Below, in pieces: positions 9,152-18,341 of a stretch of 64,000 nucleotides of DNA; the stretch's first letter is position 1, and every line of letters starts with the position of its first letter. This DNA is from Gammaproteobacteria bacterium (GTDB taxonomy: Bacteria > Pseudomonadota > Gammaproteobacteria > GCA-001735895): contig JAOTXY010000002.1 of the NCBI GenBank assembly GCA_029862125.1, positions 35,343-99,342 on the forward strand, written 5' to 3'. The notes below the pieces were generated by a model. That model saw only the letters and a program-made list of their open reading frames with translations, ran no database searches and had not been told where the DNA came from. Both the position numbers and the translations under genes were made by a program.

Positions 9152-10810
9152 ATGAAACCTTCTTATTCGATCGATTTTCTCGCTATGTCTGGACACGATC
9201 CACATTTACTACGCAAGACCAACCTGTTTAACGCATGGTTTGTCAGACTCGATAAAGAAAAGCGTAACCTGCTGAAAAGCGGCAGGTTTCGACTGTTGTT
9301 CCTGTCCTTTTCAATTCTGATCCTATTGTTGTTGAACTTGATTGGCGTGGTAAAGCCCGATAGCCCCATTGCCATAAGCTTACAAGATTACGTCGCCTGG
9401 ATGCACACTTTGGAAATCGTGCTACTGCTGTTGCTGTTCTGGGAGATCTGGCGTGAATTATTGCAGCCGTTGTTGAGACTGTGCGACTGGGCGGATTTGA
9501 TGCGCGGCGTCAATTTCGATGCACAGGTCGAGCTGAGCGGCGATAGCGATTTTTCCGAGCTGGCCCGCGACATCAACATGCTCGGCAACATGATTAATCA
9601 ACTCTCGCGCGATACCGATGTCCAATTGCAAAAGCATACCGACTACATTTCGCGTGAGTCGAGGTCACTGGCGATACTTTACGATGTTGCTTCAAGCATA
9701 AACGCGTCGCGTGACCTTAACGAACTGTTCAAAAAATCGCTCGAATCCCTGTGCAAAAACTTGAACGCCAGCGCCGGAATTATTCGCCAGTTTATAGGCA
9801 AAAATAAAAAAGATATCGTCGCTTCTCACGGCGATATAAATCATACCTTTCTCTCGAGCGCCGATCACTTTCTGTCGATTGACTATCCATCTAGTGATAT
9901 CAAGCTCGATAGCATTTACCGCATTGACAGCCTTGACCATGAAACCGTGTTTGGTCTCGGTAGCACGCATCGACAGGAAAAGGTGCGGGTGCTGTCGATA
10001 TTGCTGCAGTACCGCGAAGGCATACTCGGTGCGATTCATTTATTTTTTCCAGATGATAGCTCGGTCGATCTTGAGGACTACAACGAGCTGCTGCTGAGCA
10101 TCGGTCAGCACCTCGGCAGTGCGGTGGAGAAGTTTCGCCTGCTCGAGGAAGAAAGCGAATTGCTGGTAATGCAGGAACGCACCAGGCTATCGCACGAACT
10201 GCATGATTCGCTGGCACAAACCATCGCCAGTTTGCGCATCCAGATTCGTGTCATCGACGAGACTTTTCATTCGAATGATGAAAAAGCCATCTGGCACCAG
10301 ATGGAACGCATCGAGTACACCATCGATCAGGCCAATCACCAGTTGCGCGAATTAATCGCCCATTTCCGAGTGCCGATAAACGATCAGGGGCTGATTTCGT
10401 CGATCGAGGATAACATTCGCCGCACCCAGGAAGAAATGGGCATCCCGGTCTATTTTCAAAACGAATGGCCGGAGCAGGAATTTAGCGCGGAAGTCGAACT
10501 CAACGTGCTGCGCATTGTTCAGGAATGCCTGGTTAATATCCGCAAGCACAGCCAGGCCGAAGTCGTTCGGGTATTACTCAGTTACCGTGAGGGTGACAAT
10601 ATCGTGTTAATCGAGGATGACGGTATCGGGTTTGAAGAATCATCGATCATATCCGAAGGAGGACGTCACCTGGGCCTGAATATACTGCGCGACCGGGCAA
10701 GAGAAATTAATGCCAGCATCGAAATCGAAAGTGAGCCCGGTGATGGAACCCGGATACACTTGCAGTTCAAAGCCGAGCCGGTAAAGGCGCTACTCGAATC
10801 CACTGGCTGA
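9152..10810 (+). CDS. NarX-type membrane histidine kinase with GAF-like sensor
   Basis: 552 residues. Two hydrophobic segments (about 47-67 and 84-103) are separated by only ~15-20 residues, so there is almost no periplasmic sensor. A HAMP-like linker follows to about residue 160, then a GAF-like region (about 170-330). Next come the NarX/DegS-type H-box ('RLSHELHDSLAQ', His348) and an HATPase domain with N and G boxes ('ECLVNIRKHS', 'EDDGIGFEE', 'GDGTRIHL'). Signal input is therefore probably cytoplasmic. The stop lies 4 bases before the reductase-like gene and the regulator follows, so the three form one operon downstream of dsrR. Confidence 0.88.
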   Translation: MKPSYSIDFLAMSGHDPHLLRKTNLFNAWFVRLDKEKRNLLKSGRFRLLFLSFSILILLLLNLIGVVKPDSPIAISLQDYVAWMHTLEIVLLLLLFWEIWRELLQPLLRLCDWADLMRGVNFDAQVELSGDSDFSELARDINMLGNMINQLSRDTDVQLQKHTDYISRESRSLAILYDVASSINASRDLNELFKKSLESLCKNLNASAGIIRQFIGKNKKDIVASHGDINHTFLSSADHFLSIDYPSSDIKLDSIYRIDSLDHETVFGLGSTHRQEKVRVLSILLQYREGILGAIHLFFPDDSSVDLEDYNELLLSIGQHLGSAVEKFRLLEEESELLVMQERTRLSHELHDSLAQTIASLRIQIRVIDETFHSNDEKAIWHQMERIEYTIDQANHQLRELIAHFRVPINDQGLISSIEDNIRRTQEEMGIPVYFQNEWPEQEFSAEVELNVLRIVQECLVNIRKHSQAEVVRVLLSYREGDNIVLIEDDGIGFEESSIISEGGRHLGLNILRDRAREINASIEIESEPGDGTRIHLQFKAEPVKALLESTG

Positions 10811-10814
10811 CGCG

Positions 10815-12269
10815 ATGGCGAAAAGAATTTCACTTTCACGTGCGGCTCGCCTCGTCGGGGTAAAACGGGGAGTTCTGCAACAACAAATCAGGGCGGGAGA
10901 GTTGCAAACCTTCGAAGGTGAAATTGTATTGTCAGACCTGCTACATGCTTATCCGGATGCCCAGATCGAGGATTCAAGCATGCTCGAACGGGTTGAGCAA
11001 ATCATCGAGCAGGCCACTTTCATCAATCCCGATAGCATCGCGCGAAAGCCTGACAATGTCGCCCTGACCGCGCGCATCATGTCGTTAAGCGAGAACCTGT
11101 CACGACAAAAACGACTACTTGATCGGTACCAGCGCTTTACCGATGAACTGCGCGCTGAAATCAACAGGCTCGAGGCACAGCCCGATGCGCTGCAACAACT
11201 GGGTTCCTGGGTTGATCAAGCTACGTCCAGAATTTCGACAGACGATGATACAATAGATCAACCATTCGTTAACGAAACGTTTTTACGTGTTATGTCGGCA
11301 CAGGCAACAGTCATTCCCAGTGGTCACGAGTTCTTCGTTGAAGGTGCAGAATCTATTCTGGAAGCGGGCCTGCGCGGGGGACTGGCGCTCAATTACGGAT
11401 GCAGTAACGGCAACTGCGGCCTGTGCAAGATCCGTGTAGTGTCGGGAGAAACCCGGAGAATAAAACATCACGATTATGCACTTACCGAGGCTGAAAAAGG
11501 CATTGGCTATGTGCTGGGTTGCTGCAATACCGCGATATCCGATGTCGTGCTTGAAGCCGACGAGGCACAGAGCACCAAAGACATCCCGATGCAGAACATT
11601 CCAATCAGGATAAAAAAAATCGATCATCCCGACGCCGATGTTTTAATCGTCAGCACGCGGACGCCACGCACCAGTCGGCTAAGATTTCTTGCGGGCCAGC
11701 GCGCAACGCTTTCGATTGACCAGGTGGGTTCGGGGTTTTATCCGATTGCAAGCTGCCCCTGCGACGATATGAATTTACAGTTCCATATCGGACTCGATAA
11801 ACGTGACCCTGTCGCGAACTACCTGGATGAGTCCGCAAAAGCTAACGACCTGTTAACACTGGAAGGACCGGTCGGCTCATTCGTCCTCAACGAGAACTCT
11901 TCCAATCCCCTGGTATTCATCGCCGAGGGCATCGGGTTTGCGTCCATAAAAGGCCTGATCGAACACGCCATGGCGCTCGATGTAGCGGAAAAGATTTTCC
12001 TGTTCTGGATAGCCGACAGCGACGATTCTCACTATCTCAACAATCTTTGTCGGGCCTGGAATGATGCACTGGACAACTTCGAATACGTCCCGCTCGACGC
12101 CGAAGCCGGCGAGCATCCAGGAGACAGCATCCTCGAACAGCTGCAACAGGATGATCCCACTGGTTTCGATTATTACCTCTGTAGTGGTGATAAAATTCGG
12201 GCCGGGGTGGAGCAATTTTTTGATACGCAGGCGATTCCAAAACAACAGGTTATGTACGAGACCTTATAG
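10815..12269 (+). CDS. Fusion: HTH-like N-terminus + [2Fe-2S] ferredoxin + flavin-reductase-like domain
   Basis: 484 residues. Residues 1-50 look like a MerR/excisionase-type helix-turn-helix ('SRAARLVGVKRGVLQQQI'), followed by a helical linker to about 150. A plant-type ferredoxin domain holds Cys196, Cys201, Cys204 and Cys236 or 237 (C-X4-C-X2-C, then C). The C-terminal part resembles ferredoxin-NADP reductases ('FIAEGIGFASIKGL', 'YYLCSGDKI'). The usual FAD motif RxYS is replaced by 'GFYP' at 307-310, so flavin binding may be altered. Sandwiched between a kinase and a response regulator, it is more likely a redox sensor or input partner than a metabolic enzyme; this is inference. The HTH call is tentative. 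Confidence 0.75.
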   Translation: MAKRISLSRAARLVGVKRGVLQQQIRAGELQTFEGEIVLSDLLHAYPDAQIEDSSMLERVEQIIEQATFINPDSIARKPDNVALTARIMSLSENLSRQKRLLDRYQRFTDELRAEINRLEAQPDALQQLGSWVDQATSRISTDDDTIDQPFVNETFLRVMSAQATVIPSGHEFFVEGAESILEAGLRGGLALNYGCSNGNCGLCKIRVVSGETRRIKHHDYALTEAEKGIGYVLGCCNTAISDVVLEADEAQSTKDIPMQNIPIRIKKIDHPDADVLIVSTRTPRTSRLRFLAGQRATLSIDQVGSGFYPIASCPCDDMNLQFHIGLDKRDPVANYLDESAKANDLLTLEGPVGSFVLNENSSNPLVFIAEGIGFASIKGLIEHAMALDVAEKIFLFWIADSDDSHYLNNLCRAWNDALDNFEYVPLDAEAGEHPGDSILEQLQQDDPTGFDYYLCSGDKIRAGVEQFFDTQAIPKQQVMYETL

Positions 12270-12286
12270 ATAAAAGGACACCTATC

Positions 12287-12949
12287 GTGAGTTTAAAAGT
12301 TTTACTAATCGACGATCACATGCTCTTCCGTGAAGGCCTGATCAGCCTGCTTCAGCGGCGTAATATCGAGGTTCTTGCTGCGGTCGGGGATGGCAACGAG
12401 GGTATCAAGCAGGCACAGGAATTAGACCCCGACATTGTCCTGCTCGATAAGCGCATGCCGGTTATCGATGGTATCAGCGTGTTGAAGCATTTGAAAAAGC
12501 TCGGTTTGACCATGCCAATCGTAATGTTGACGACCAGTTCGAACGAGCAGGATTTACTCGACGCACTCAAGGCAGGTGCAAGCGGCTACCTGCTCAAGGA
12601 CATGGAACCCGATGGCCTGGTATCGGCGTTACGCGATATTCACGTCGGCAAAACGGTGGTGGCACCGCCGCTAACCTCGGTGCTGGTGCGTTTCGTCAAG
12701 GGTGATATGACGGTATCGCAATCGAAGGGACCGTTCAGTGAGTTAACCCCGCGGGAAAGCGAGATCCTCGAACTGATGGCCGAGGGCCAGGGTAACAAGC
12801 TGATAGCCCGTAACCTCGGCATATCGGATGGAACCGTAAAGCTGCATGTCAAGGCAGTACTCAGGAAACTTAATGTGCATTCACGCGTCGAAGCCGCGGT
12901 CATGTACATCGAGCACAAGCATCGTGTCGAGGACCCGGTCGAAGAATAA
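12287..12949 (+). CDS. NarL/FixJ-family response regulator
   Basis: 220 residues from a GTG, with an AAAGGA ribosome site 10 bases upstream. The receiver domain has the acidic pocket ('LLIDDHMLFREGL') and phospho-acceptor Asp54 ('VLLDKRMP'). The C-terminal LuxR-type HTH is intact ('LTPRESEILELMAEG', 'GTVKLHVKAVLRKL'). It is the natural partner of the NarX-type kinase two genes upstream. Targets are unknown; dsr and nearby sulfur genes are candidates by location only. Confidence 0.92.
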   Translation: MSLKVLLIDDHMLFREGLISLLQRRNIEVLAAVGDGNEGIKQAQELDPDIVLLDKRMPVIDGISVLKHLKKLGLTMPIVMLTTSSNEQDLLDALKAGASGYLLKDMEPDGLVSALRDIHVGKTVVAPPLTSVLVRFVKGDMTVSQSKGPFSELTPRESEILELMAEGQGNKLIARNLGISDGTVKLHVKAVLRKLNVHSRVEAAVMYIEHKHRVEDPVEE

Positions 12950-13045
12950 TCTTCATTAAAACCATTTGCGGTAATTTGACTCAGGACAAAATCCGGGAAT
13001 TCGGCGGAGAGTAAGCTGAATCTAAATTCCAGAGGAGGAATGGAT

Positions 13046-13393
13046 ATGATACCGATTACCGTCGAATTTATCGTCAAAAATGGTGATAAATCACTTAAAG
13101 AAGATAGCGTAACTTTCGGTAATCCCGAGGAATTGTTCGCTTATATAGCACCCGGTGGGGGTTGCGAGCATATGCCTTCCGACCTCGGGGAGATCCAGAT
13201 GGTCTTCCTGCCCCCGGAGCATCCAAATATCACCAGTCCCATCGCAGACAAGCGCGTCACCCTGCAACTCGGAATCGTGTTAATCACCGGTCCCCTGTCG
13301 ACGATCGTTCAGGTTTCCCAGGAAATTATCGACAAGGTCGGGCGCGCGGAAGTATCTGAGGCCTTCCTGGCGGTGATTGGTGCCAATTACTGA
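13046..13393 (+). CDS. Conserved-looking hypothetical protein
   Basis: The ORF track starts at 13040, but the strong GAGGAGG ribosome site ends at 13038, so the second ATG at 13046 (spacing 7) is the better start; the product is 115 residues. It is soluble, with no signal peptide or membrane segment. A glycine-rich turn ('APGGGCEHM') and a hydrophobic C-terminal half are visible. I do not recognise the family. It stands alone between the NarL regulator and the MscS-like gene, on the same strand. Confidence 0.75.
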   Translation: MIPITVEFIVKNGDKSLKEDSVTFGNPEELFAYIAPGGGCEHMPSDLGEIQMVFLPPEHPNITSPIADKRVTLQLGIVLITGPLSTIVQVSQEIIDKVGRAEVSEAFLAVIGANY

Positions 13394-13497
13394 CCAGCGG
13401 AATCTTCATTACCTGTTGCATATTGCGCGGCTATTAACAGGGATGTAAGACGCAGCTTTAGCAGGTAATATGGCGCGAAATTGGGCGTATCGACAGT

Positions 13498-15267
13498 ATG
13501 ACAATACGAGCTCACTGTAACCGACGGCGAGGCAACTCCTTGAATAGAAATATCATTCCACGGCTAATAGCAGTTTTTGTTGCTACCATGCTGAGCCTGT
13601 CTGTGGCCACGGCACAGACGGACCAAGCGGAGGCAACATCGGCGACGCCGCAAGCTCCCGAGACCCAACAGGCCCAGTCGATACGCAAGCTACTCGCGAT
13701 CAGGGAGGCGTTGAAGGAAAAGCGTGAACGGATCAGGGATTTACTCGAACAACTGGAAACCGCTGACGAGACTGACAAGGAAACACTCAACCAACAGATC
13801 GGCGCACTCCGGGAAACCATTGGCGAACTGACCAGATCCTTCGAAAATATCGCCGTTGGTGGTGCAAATTTACGTAACCTGACCGATGCCGAGGATAGCA
13901 AACTGGACTGGCGCGACGAGCTGCTCCAGATCACCCGGCCATTATTAAACAGCCTCAAAGAAGCGACCGAGAAACCTCGCCGAATCGAAGAACTGCGCAG
14001 CGCGATTAACCTGTACCAGCAGCAACTGGAGGTTACCAGGAAGGCAACCGAGTCCATCGCACTGTTCGACCAGTACGAAATGCCGCCGGTAGTTGCCGAG
14101 GGATTGGCTAACGTCGCAGTTTCATGGCAGGAGCGCAGCGAGGACATCGAACGTTCACTTGAAATCTCGCGCGTCGAGTTACGCAACCTCGAACAGGAGA
14201 AAATTAAACTATTTGAAACAATAAGCCGCGTCTTGAACGATTTTTTCTGGGGACGAGGACTGACCTTGCTGCTCGCGCTAGTCACCGGCTTCGTCCTCTG
14301 GTTTGCAATGCGGACGCTGCGCCGGCTGGTAAAATCCTGGCGTCATTCTGCACAGCATCCAGATCACGCCGCAAAAATTCGCCTGCTGCTTTACGGCTAT
14401 CACCTGCTGACAATTCTGCTGGTATCGACGGCTGTGCTGTCGGTGTTCTATATACGCGGCGACCTGTTATTGCTGACACTGGCAATAATCGCGCTGGTGA
14501 TGCTTGCTCTCGGCGCCTGGCGCTTCCTGCCGCGTTACGTCCAGGAAGCTCGCCTGTTGCTCAACATTGCCGCCGCCCGCGAAGGAGAACGGGTGATCTA
14601 TAACGGACTGCCGTTTCGCATTGCCTCACTTAACCTGTATTCGGAATTACGCAATCCCGAGCTTGAAGGCGCAATCCGTCTACCCTTGTCGACGCTTACC
14701 CAACTGACTTCACGCCCTCGCACCAACGAAGCCTGGTTTCCCTGCAGTGCCGGCGATTACGTACTGCTACCGGACGGCAGTTTCGGCCAGGTCCTCGAGC
14801 AAACGGTGGAACTGGTACGGCTCAAGGTGATTGGCAGCATAGTACAGTTTGGCACTGCCGAGTTTTTACAACTTAATGTGCGCAATCTATCGCGTGAGGG
14901 CTTCGGCGTTATCGTGGTCTTCGGAATCGATTACCAGCACCAGCAGATATCGCTGACTCGGGTTCCCGAACGCTTCATGAGCGGCCTTAAAACCGCGTTC
15001 GAGCAGGCCGACTATGGCGACGACCTGAAAAATCTGCTGGTAGAGTTTAAAGAGGCTGGCACCAATTCACTGGACTACCTGATCTACGCGACTATGGAGG
15101 GTAATGTCGCAGCCTCGTACTTTACGATTGCACGCCTGATACAACAGACCTGCGTGGACATATGCAATCACGAGGACTGGGTTATTCCGTTCACGCAGGT
15201 CACCATACACCAGGCAGACGATGAGGAACCGGCCGATATCCGCGGAAGTTTAGCTCAACCGGTCTGA
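13498..15267 (+). CDS. MscS-like membrane protein with exported coiled-coil N-terminus
   Basis: 589 residues. After a Sec-type signal ('FVATMLSLSVATAQ') comes a charged, heptad-like region of about 200 residues rich in Glu, Arg and Leu. Hydrophobic segments follow near residues 250-345, then a C-terminal part resembling the MscS beta/cytoplasmic domain ('GDYVLLPDGSFGQVLEQTVELVRLKV'). This suggests a mechanosensitive-channel relative with a large periplasmic region. The start is uncertain: the TTG at 13540 preceded by a GGCGAGG-like site would remove 14 residues and leave a cleaner signal peptide. Confidence 0.75.
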   Translation: MTIRAHCNRRRGNSLNRNIIPRLIAVFVATMLSLSVATAQTDQAEATSATPQAPETQQAQSIRKLLAIREALKEKRERIRDLLEQLETADETDKETLNQQIGALRETIGELTRSFENIAVGGANLRNLTDAEDSKLDWRDELLQITRPLLNSLKEATEKPRRIEELRSAINLYQQQLEVTRKATESIALFDQYEMPPVVAEGLANVAVSWQERSEDIERSLEISRVELRNLEQEKIKLFETISRVLNDFFWGRGLTLLLALVTGFVLWFAMRTLRRLVKSWRHSAQHPDHAAKIRLLLYGYHLLTILLVSTAVLSVFYIRGDLLLLTLAIIALVMLALGAWRFLPRYVQEARLLLNIAAAREGERVIYNGLPFRIASLNLYSELRNPELEGAIRLPLSTLTQLTSRPRTNEAWFPCSAGDYVLLPDGSFGQVLEQTVELVRLKVIGSIVQFGTAEFLQLNVRNLSREGFGVIVVFGIDYQHQQISLTRVPERFMSGLKTAFEQADYGDDLKNLLVEFKEAGTNSLDYLIYATMEGNVAASYFTIARLIQQTCVDICNHEDWVIPFTQVTIHQADDEEPADIRGSLAQPV

Positions 15268-15276
15268 CAGGCCCTG

Positions 15277-15291
15277 CCGGGGTAAACCCGG
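15277..15291. terminator. Small GC hairpin between convergent genes
   Basis: CCGGG and CCCGG arms with a 5-base loop lie in the gap between the convergent MscS-like and PA2779-family genes. No clear T-run follows, so termination is only suggested by location. Confidence 0.25.
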
Positions 15292-15311
15292 GTGATTGAT
15301 TCCAGATGGAT

Positions 15312-15635
15312 TTACAACAGCAGTATCAGGACGATGATTATCAACAGGAGATTGGTTGTGCTGACACCTGCACCCGCGGGTAATTCGGCGATTTGGCCCT
15401 GCAGGCTGGATATTTGCTGATCGGTCATCTGTTTAACGCGATCGCTGGCTTCGATGGGGTCGATTCCAAGCTCAATTAATTGCTGTTCAACATGTTGACG
15501 TTCGGCGATGTTTCTAACCAATTGGGCGCGTTCTGGCTCGGCAATCAAATGAGACGTTGATACCATTGCTGCGAAGGCGGTTGAGGTCGATAACCACAAC
15601 ACGGCCATCAAGATTATTTTTACCGGGTATTTCAT
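15312..15635 (-). CDS. PA2779-family small membrane-tail protein
   Basis: 107 residues with an N-terminal signal ('VLWLSTSTAFA'), a soluble helical middle, and a C-terminal hydrophobic tail of Leu, Ile and Val that ends the protein. This matches the PA2779 family (DUF6627) of Pseudomonas and relatives. That gene is usually paired with a PA2778-type cysteine peptidase, and no such neighbour is present here. A GAGAAGAAAT ribosome site lies before the ATG. Function is unknown; a small envelope protein is likely. Confidence 0.7.
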   Translation of the reverse strand: MKYPVKIILMAVLWLSTSTAFAAMVSTSHLIAEPERAQLVRNIAERQHVEQQLIELGIDPIEASDRVKQMTDQQISSLQGQIAELPAGAGVSTTNLLLIIIVLILLL

Positions 15636-16068
15636 TAATTTCTTCTCCTTATCCTATTAATTCAATCGCAGATTGAAAACTGTGAGAACCATGACCAAGC
15701 ATAGTTCATCGATCGAGGTCTGCACCTTCCGATTGACGACTAGAACTAGGATTTATGTCTCAATCAAGCGATAAGCGGCATTTGGTAATTCCTGAAATAA
15801 TGTTTTGGGAGATTTACATAAATATGAGATTGCAGCAGGTGCAAAACATGTATTAATTGGCTTTTCAGACCCTGCTATCGGAAATTACCTGGCTACCTTC
15901 AGAAACAAACACTGGCTATAACGTAAAGCACCAGGTACGAATAGCAGTAGAATAGCTCAGACAGGGTGTTTATAATCCGGCTTCGCGGGCAGCTGTAAAT
16001 GCCAGTCCTCGAACCATTAAAACAACAAAGTTAATTGATCCACCCTTAACAACCGAAGGAGAACCAAA
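15636..16068. other. Intergenic region between divergent genes, mostly featureless
   Basis: 433 bases separate the divergent PA2779-family gene and the ABC binding-protein gene. Apart from the possible gene remnant at 15796-15921 and a GAAGGAG ribosome site before 16069, I see no repeat, RNA gene or clear promoter. Confidence 0.6.
15796..15921 (+). pseudogene. Possible decayed gene remnant (C-terminal fragment)
   Basis: A 41-codon open frame without a proper start reads like real protein ('LHKYEIAAGAKHVLIGFSD') and ends in TAA at 15919. The pattern of a helix with 'AGAKHVLIGF' recalls C-terminal parts of luciferase-like flavin monooxygenases. It is too short for a working gene and the upstream frame is closed by TGA. 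Chance is possible; the family guess is weak. Confidence 0.3.
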
Positions 16069-17154
16069 ATGTCTCATATTTCCAAACCGGCCCACCGCGT
16101 CCGGTCAATAATCTTGGCTACTGGCCTTGCATCCGCTACTTTTGCAACCGGTATCGCATCTGCCGAACCCGTGACAGTCGTCTCCTGGGGCGGGAGTTAT
16201 GGTGCGGCGCAGGATGCAGCTCTTTTCAATGATGCATCAAAAAACTCCGGTATCGACATAATCCGCGAATCGGGAGCAAGCATGTCAAAAACCTGCCTGC
16301 AGGTTGAGTCCGGTTCGGTCACCTGGGATCTAGTCGTCACCGGGTCGGGTGGTTCGGCTTCTGCTGCCGAAAAAGGCTGCCTGGAAAAGATTGATTACAG
16401 TGTCGTCGATGTTTCAGATTTCATCCCGGGTATGTATACCGATTACTGCGTTGGGACAGATGTGTTTGCCACAGTCATGGCCTGGAACACAGACAAATAT
16501 GGTCAACCCGGTAGCGCAGGAGCGCCCAAAACATGGGCTGATTTCTGGGATGTTAAAAAATTCCCCGGTACACGTGCCTATCGTGCCAACAACGTCGACG
16601 GCGCGCTTGAACCAGCCCTGATGGCAGACGGTGTTCCGCCAGAGAAAGTATACGAAGTACTTTCAACCAAAGAAGGCAAGATGCGTGCAATCAACAAGAT
16701 ACGCGAGTTGAAACCACACATCGCTGTTTTCTGGGGTTCCGGCGCGCAGCAAGCTCAACTCATGAAGGATGCCGAGGTGGATATGATCACCGGTTGGAAC
16801 GGTCGTTTCGATAATGCCAAGAAAGACGGTGCCAAGGTCGGTTATACCTTTAACCAGGCAATGTACGACTTTGACTGCATGGCAATGCCCAAGGGTGCAC
16901 CAAACAAGGCCACCGCTATGAAGTTTTTAGCAGAAATTTCCAAGCCCGAATATCAGGCCAACCTGCCTTTTCATATCACTTACGGCCCAACCAATAAGAA
17001 AGCCTACGAGATGACCACGGCATCGAAGGAACTGATCGAATCTTTGCCTTCGCATCCCAATAATGTACCGATGATGTTGCCTATAGACCTGGCCTGGTAT
17101 GCGAAACATAGAACCGAAGCGCTCGAAATGTACATGGAATTAATGAGCGAATAA
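16069..17154 (+). CDS. ABC transporter periplasmic binding protein, polyamine (PotD/PotF) type
   Basis: 361 residues with a Sec signal ending near 'GIASAEP'. The mature protein begins 'VTVVSWGGSYGAAQDAA', typical of family 1 solute-binding proteins of the PotD/iron(III)/spermidine group, and continues with hinge-region motifs ('MAWNTDKYG', 'PKTWADFWDVKKFPG'). It captures substrate in the periplasm for the ATPase and two permeases downstream. The ligand could be a polyamine, a related amine or an organic acid; sequence reading cannot decide. A GAAGGAG site gives a strong start. Confidence 0.9.
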   Translation: MSHISKPAHRVRSIILATGLASATFATGIASAEPVTVVSWGGSYGAAQDAALFNDASKNSGIDIIRESGASMSKTCLQVESGSVTWDLVVTGSGGSASAAEKGCLEKIDYSVVDVSDFIPGMYTDYCVGTDVFATVMAWNTDKYGQPGSAGAPKTWADFWDVKKFPGTRAYRANNVDGALEPALMADGVPPEKVYEVLSTKEGKMRAINKIRELKPHIAVFWGSGAQQAQLMKDAEVDMITGWNGRFDNAKKDGAKVGYTFNQAMYDFDCMAMPKGAPNKATAMKFLAEISKPEYQANLPFHITYGPTNKKAYEMTTASKELIESLPSHPNNVPMMLPIDLAWYAKHRTEALEMYMELMSE

Positions 17155-17169
17155 CAAAGCGCAAGATGT

Positions 17170-17192
17170 GCCGGGCGGCCTCGCCGCCCGGC
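17170..17192 (+). promoter_or_regulatory. Perfect 10-bp intercistronic hairpin
   Basis: GCCGGGCGGC and its exact complement flank a 3-base loop, 15 bases after the binding-protein stop and before the ATPase start. Such hairpins commonly stabilise the upstream message or reduce read-through, giving more binding protein than membrane components. No T-run follows, so full termination is unlikely. The hairpin also shows that the ORF-track start at 17166 is false. Confidence 0.65.
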
Positions 17193-17219
17193 AATGGTTT
17201 TCGAAGCAGAGGTTGTATC

Positions 17220-18341
17220 GTGTCCAGCCATCCCGATAGCGAGTCGTCAGGCGCATCGACCGCATTGCCGATCCATATTCAGGGTTTGACCAAAAAATAT
17301 GGGCAGATGTTTGCACTGGATTCTGTCGACCTGGAAGTCAAAAGTGGAGAATTCCTGACCCTGTTAGGTCCATCCGGCTCGGGGAAAACAACATTGCTAA
17401 TGGCCATAGCCGGATTTAACAGACCCGATGCGGGCAGCATACGATTTGGCGAAACCGAGGTCATCCTCACGCCACCGCATCAGCGTAATGTCGGCATGGT
17501 TTTTCAAAGCTACGCGTTATTTCCACACATGAGCGTCGCTGAAAATATTGCCTTCCCGCTAAAGCTTCGCGGTATTGCTGCAGCAGAAACTGCGCAGCGA
17601 GTCGAGGCTGCGCTGACTACGGTTCAACTGGACGGCCTTGGTGATCGTGACATCGAACAGCTATCCGGAGGCCAACGTCAACGCGTCGCGCTGGCTCGTG
17701 CCTTTGTGTTTCGCCCACGTATTCTATTAATGGACGAGCCACTGTCGGCACTCGACAAAAAACTGCGCGAACAAATGCAAATCGAATTAAAACATTTGCA
17801 TGAGCAACTCGGCGTCACCACTGTTTACGTCACCCATGATCAGCGCGAAGCCTTAACCATGTCTGATCGAATCGTTGTAATCAATCATGGCAAACTCACC
17901 CAGATTGACACCCCGCACAACATTTATAACCATCCTGCCAACGCATTCGTTGCTGATTTTATCGGCGAGTCAACCATGTTGCCGTTAGAGCATGATGGTT
18001 CGGGCAAGCTTTTTTTCCAGGACCATTTGGTCGAAACCGATTTTAAAACCGATGCAGCCAGGAACTGGTCTTTGGTAATACGTCCCGAGAGACTGTTCAT
18101 GGCTGATAAAAAAGCCGTCGATTCAGAGAAAGCAATTGTCTTCTCAGGTGTGGTTCGTGATTTCGTGTTTCAGGGTGAAACAGCATTTGCGTTGATGTCG
18201 ATTAACGATAAGTACGATCTGGCTTTTCGCTTCGGTACCGATTCATCGTCTTCACAAAATATATTGCAAGCCGGGGATCAGGTTTCGCTCGGCCTGAATC
18301 GAAGTGATGTCATCATTATCCCGCAGGGCGATGATTCGTGA
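17220..18341 (+). CDS. ABC transporter ATPase, PotA-like
   Basis: The GTG at 17220, preceded by GCAGAGG, is preferred to the ATG at 17166, which lies before a perfect hairpin; the product is 373 residues. Walker A ('GPSGSGKTT'), signature ('LSGGQRQRVALARA'), Walker B ('ILLMDEPLSALD') and the H-loop ('VYVTHDQREAL') are all intact. A C-terminal TOBE-like extension follows. It energises import with the two permeases. Its stop overlaps the next start (GTGA). Confidence 0.92.
   Translation: MSSHPDSESSGASTALPIHIQGLTKKYGQMFALDSVDLEVKSGEFLTLLGPSGSGKTTLLMAIAGFNRPDAGSIRFGETEVILTPPHQRNVGMVFQSYALFPHMSVAENIAFPLKLRGIAAAETAQRVEAALTTVQLDGLGDRDIEQLSGGQRQRVALARAFVFRPRILLMDEPLSALDKKLREQMQIELKHLHEQLGVTTVYVTHDQREALTMSDRIVVINHGKLTQIDTPHNIYNHPANAFVADFIGESTMLPLEHDGSGKLFFQDHLVETDFKTDAARNWSLVIRPERLFMADKKAVDSEKAIVFSGVVRDFVFQGETAFALMSINDKYDLAFRFGTDSSSSQNILQAGDQVSLGLNRSDVIIIPQGDDS

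Noticed and set aside
17166-17219. Upstream ATG start for the PotA-like ATPase
   Set aside because: The stretch encodes a perfect 10-bp hairpin and has no ribosome site; GTG at 17220 has GCAGAGG before it.
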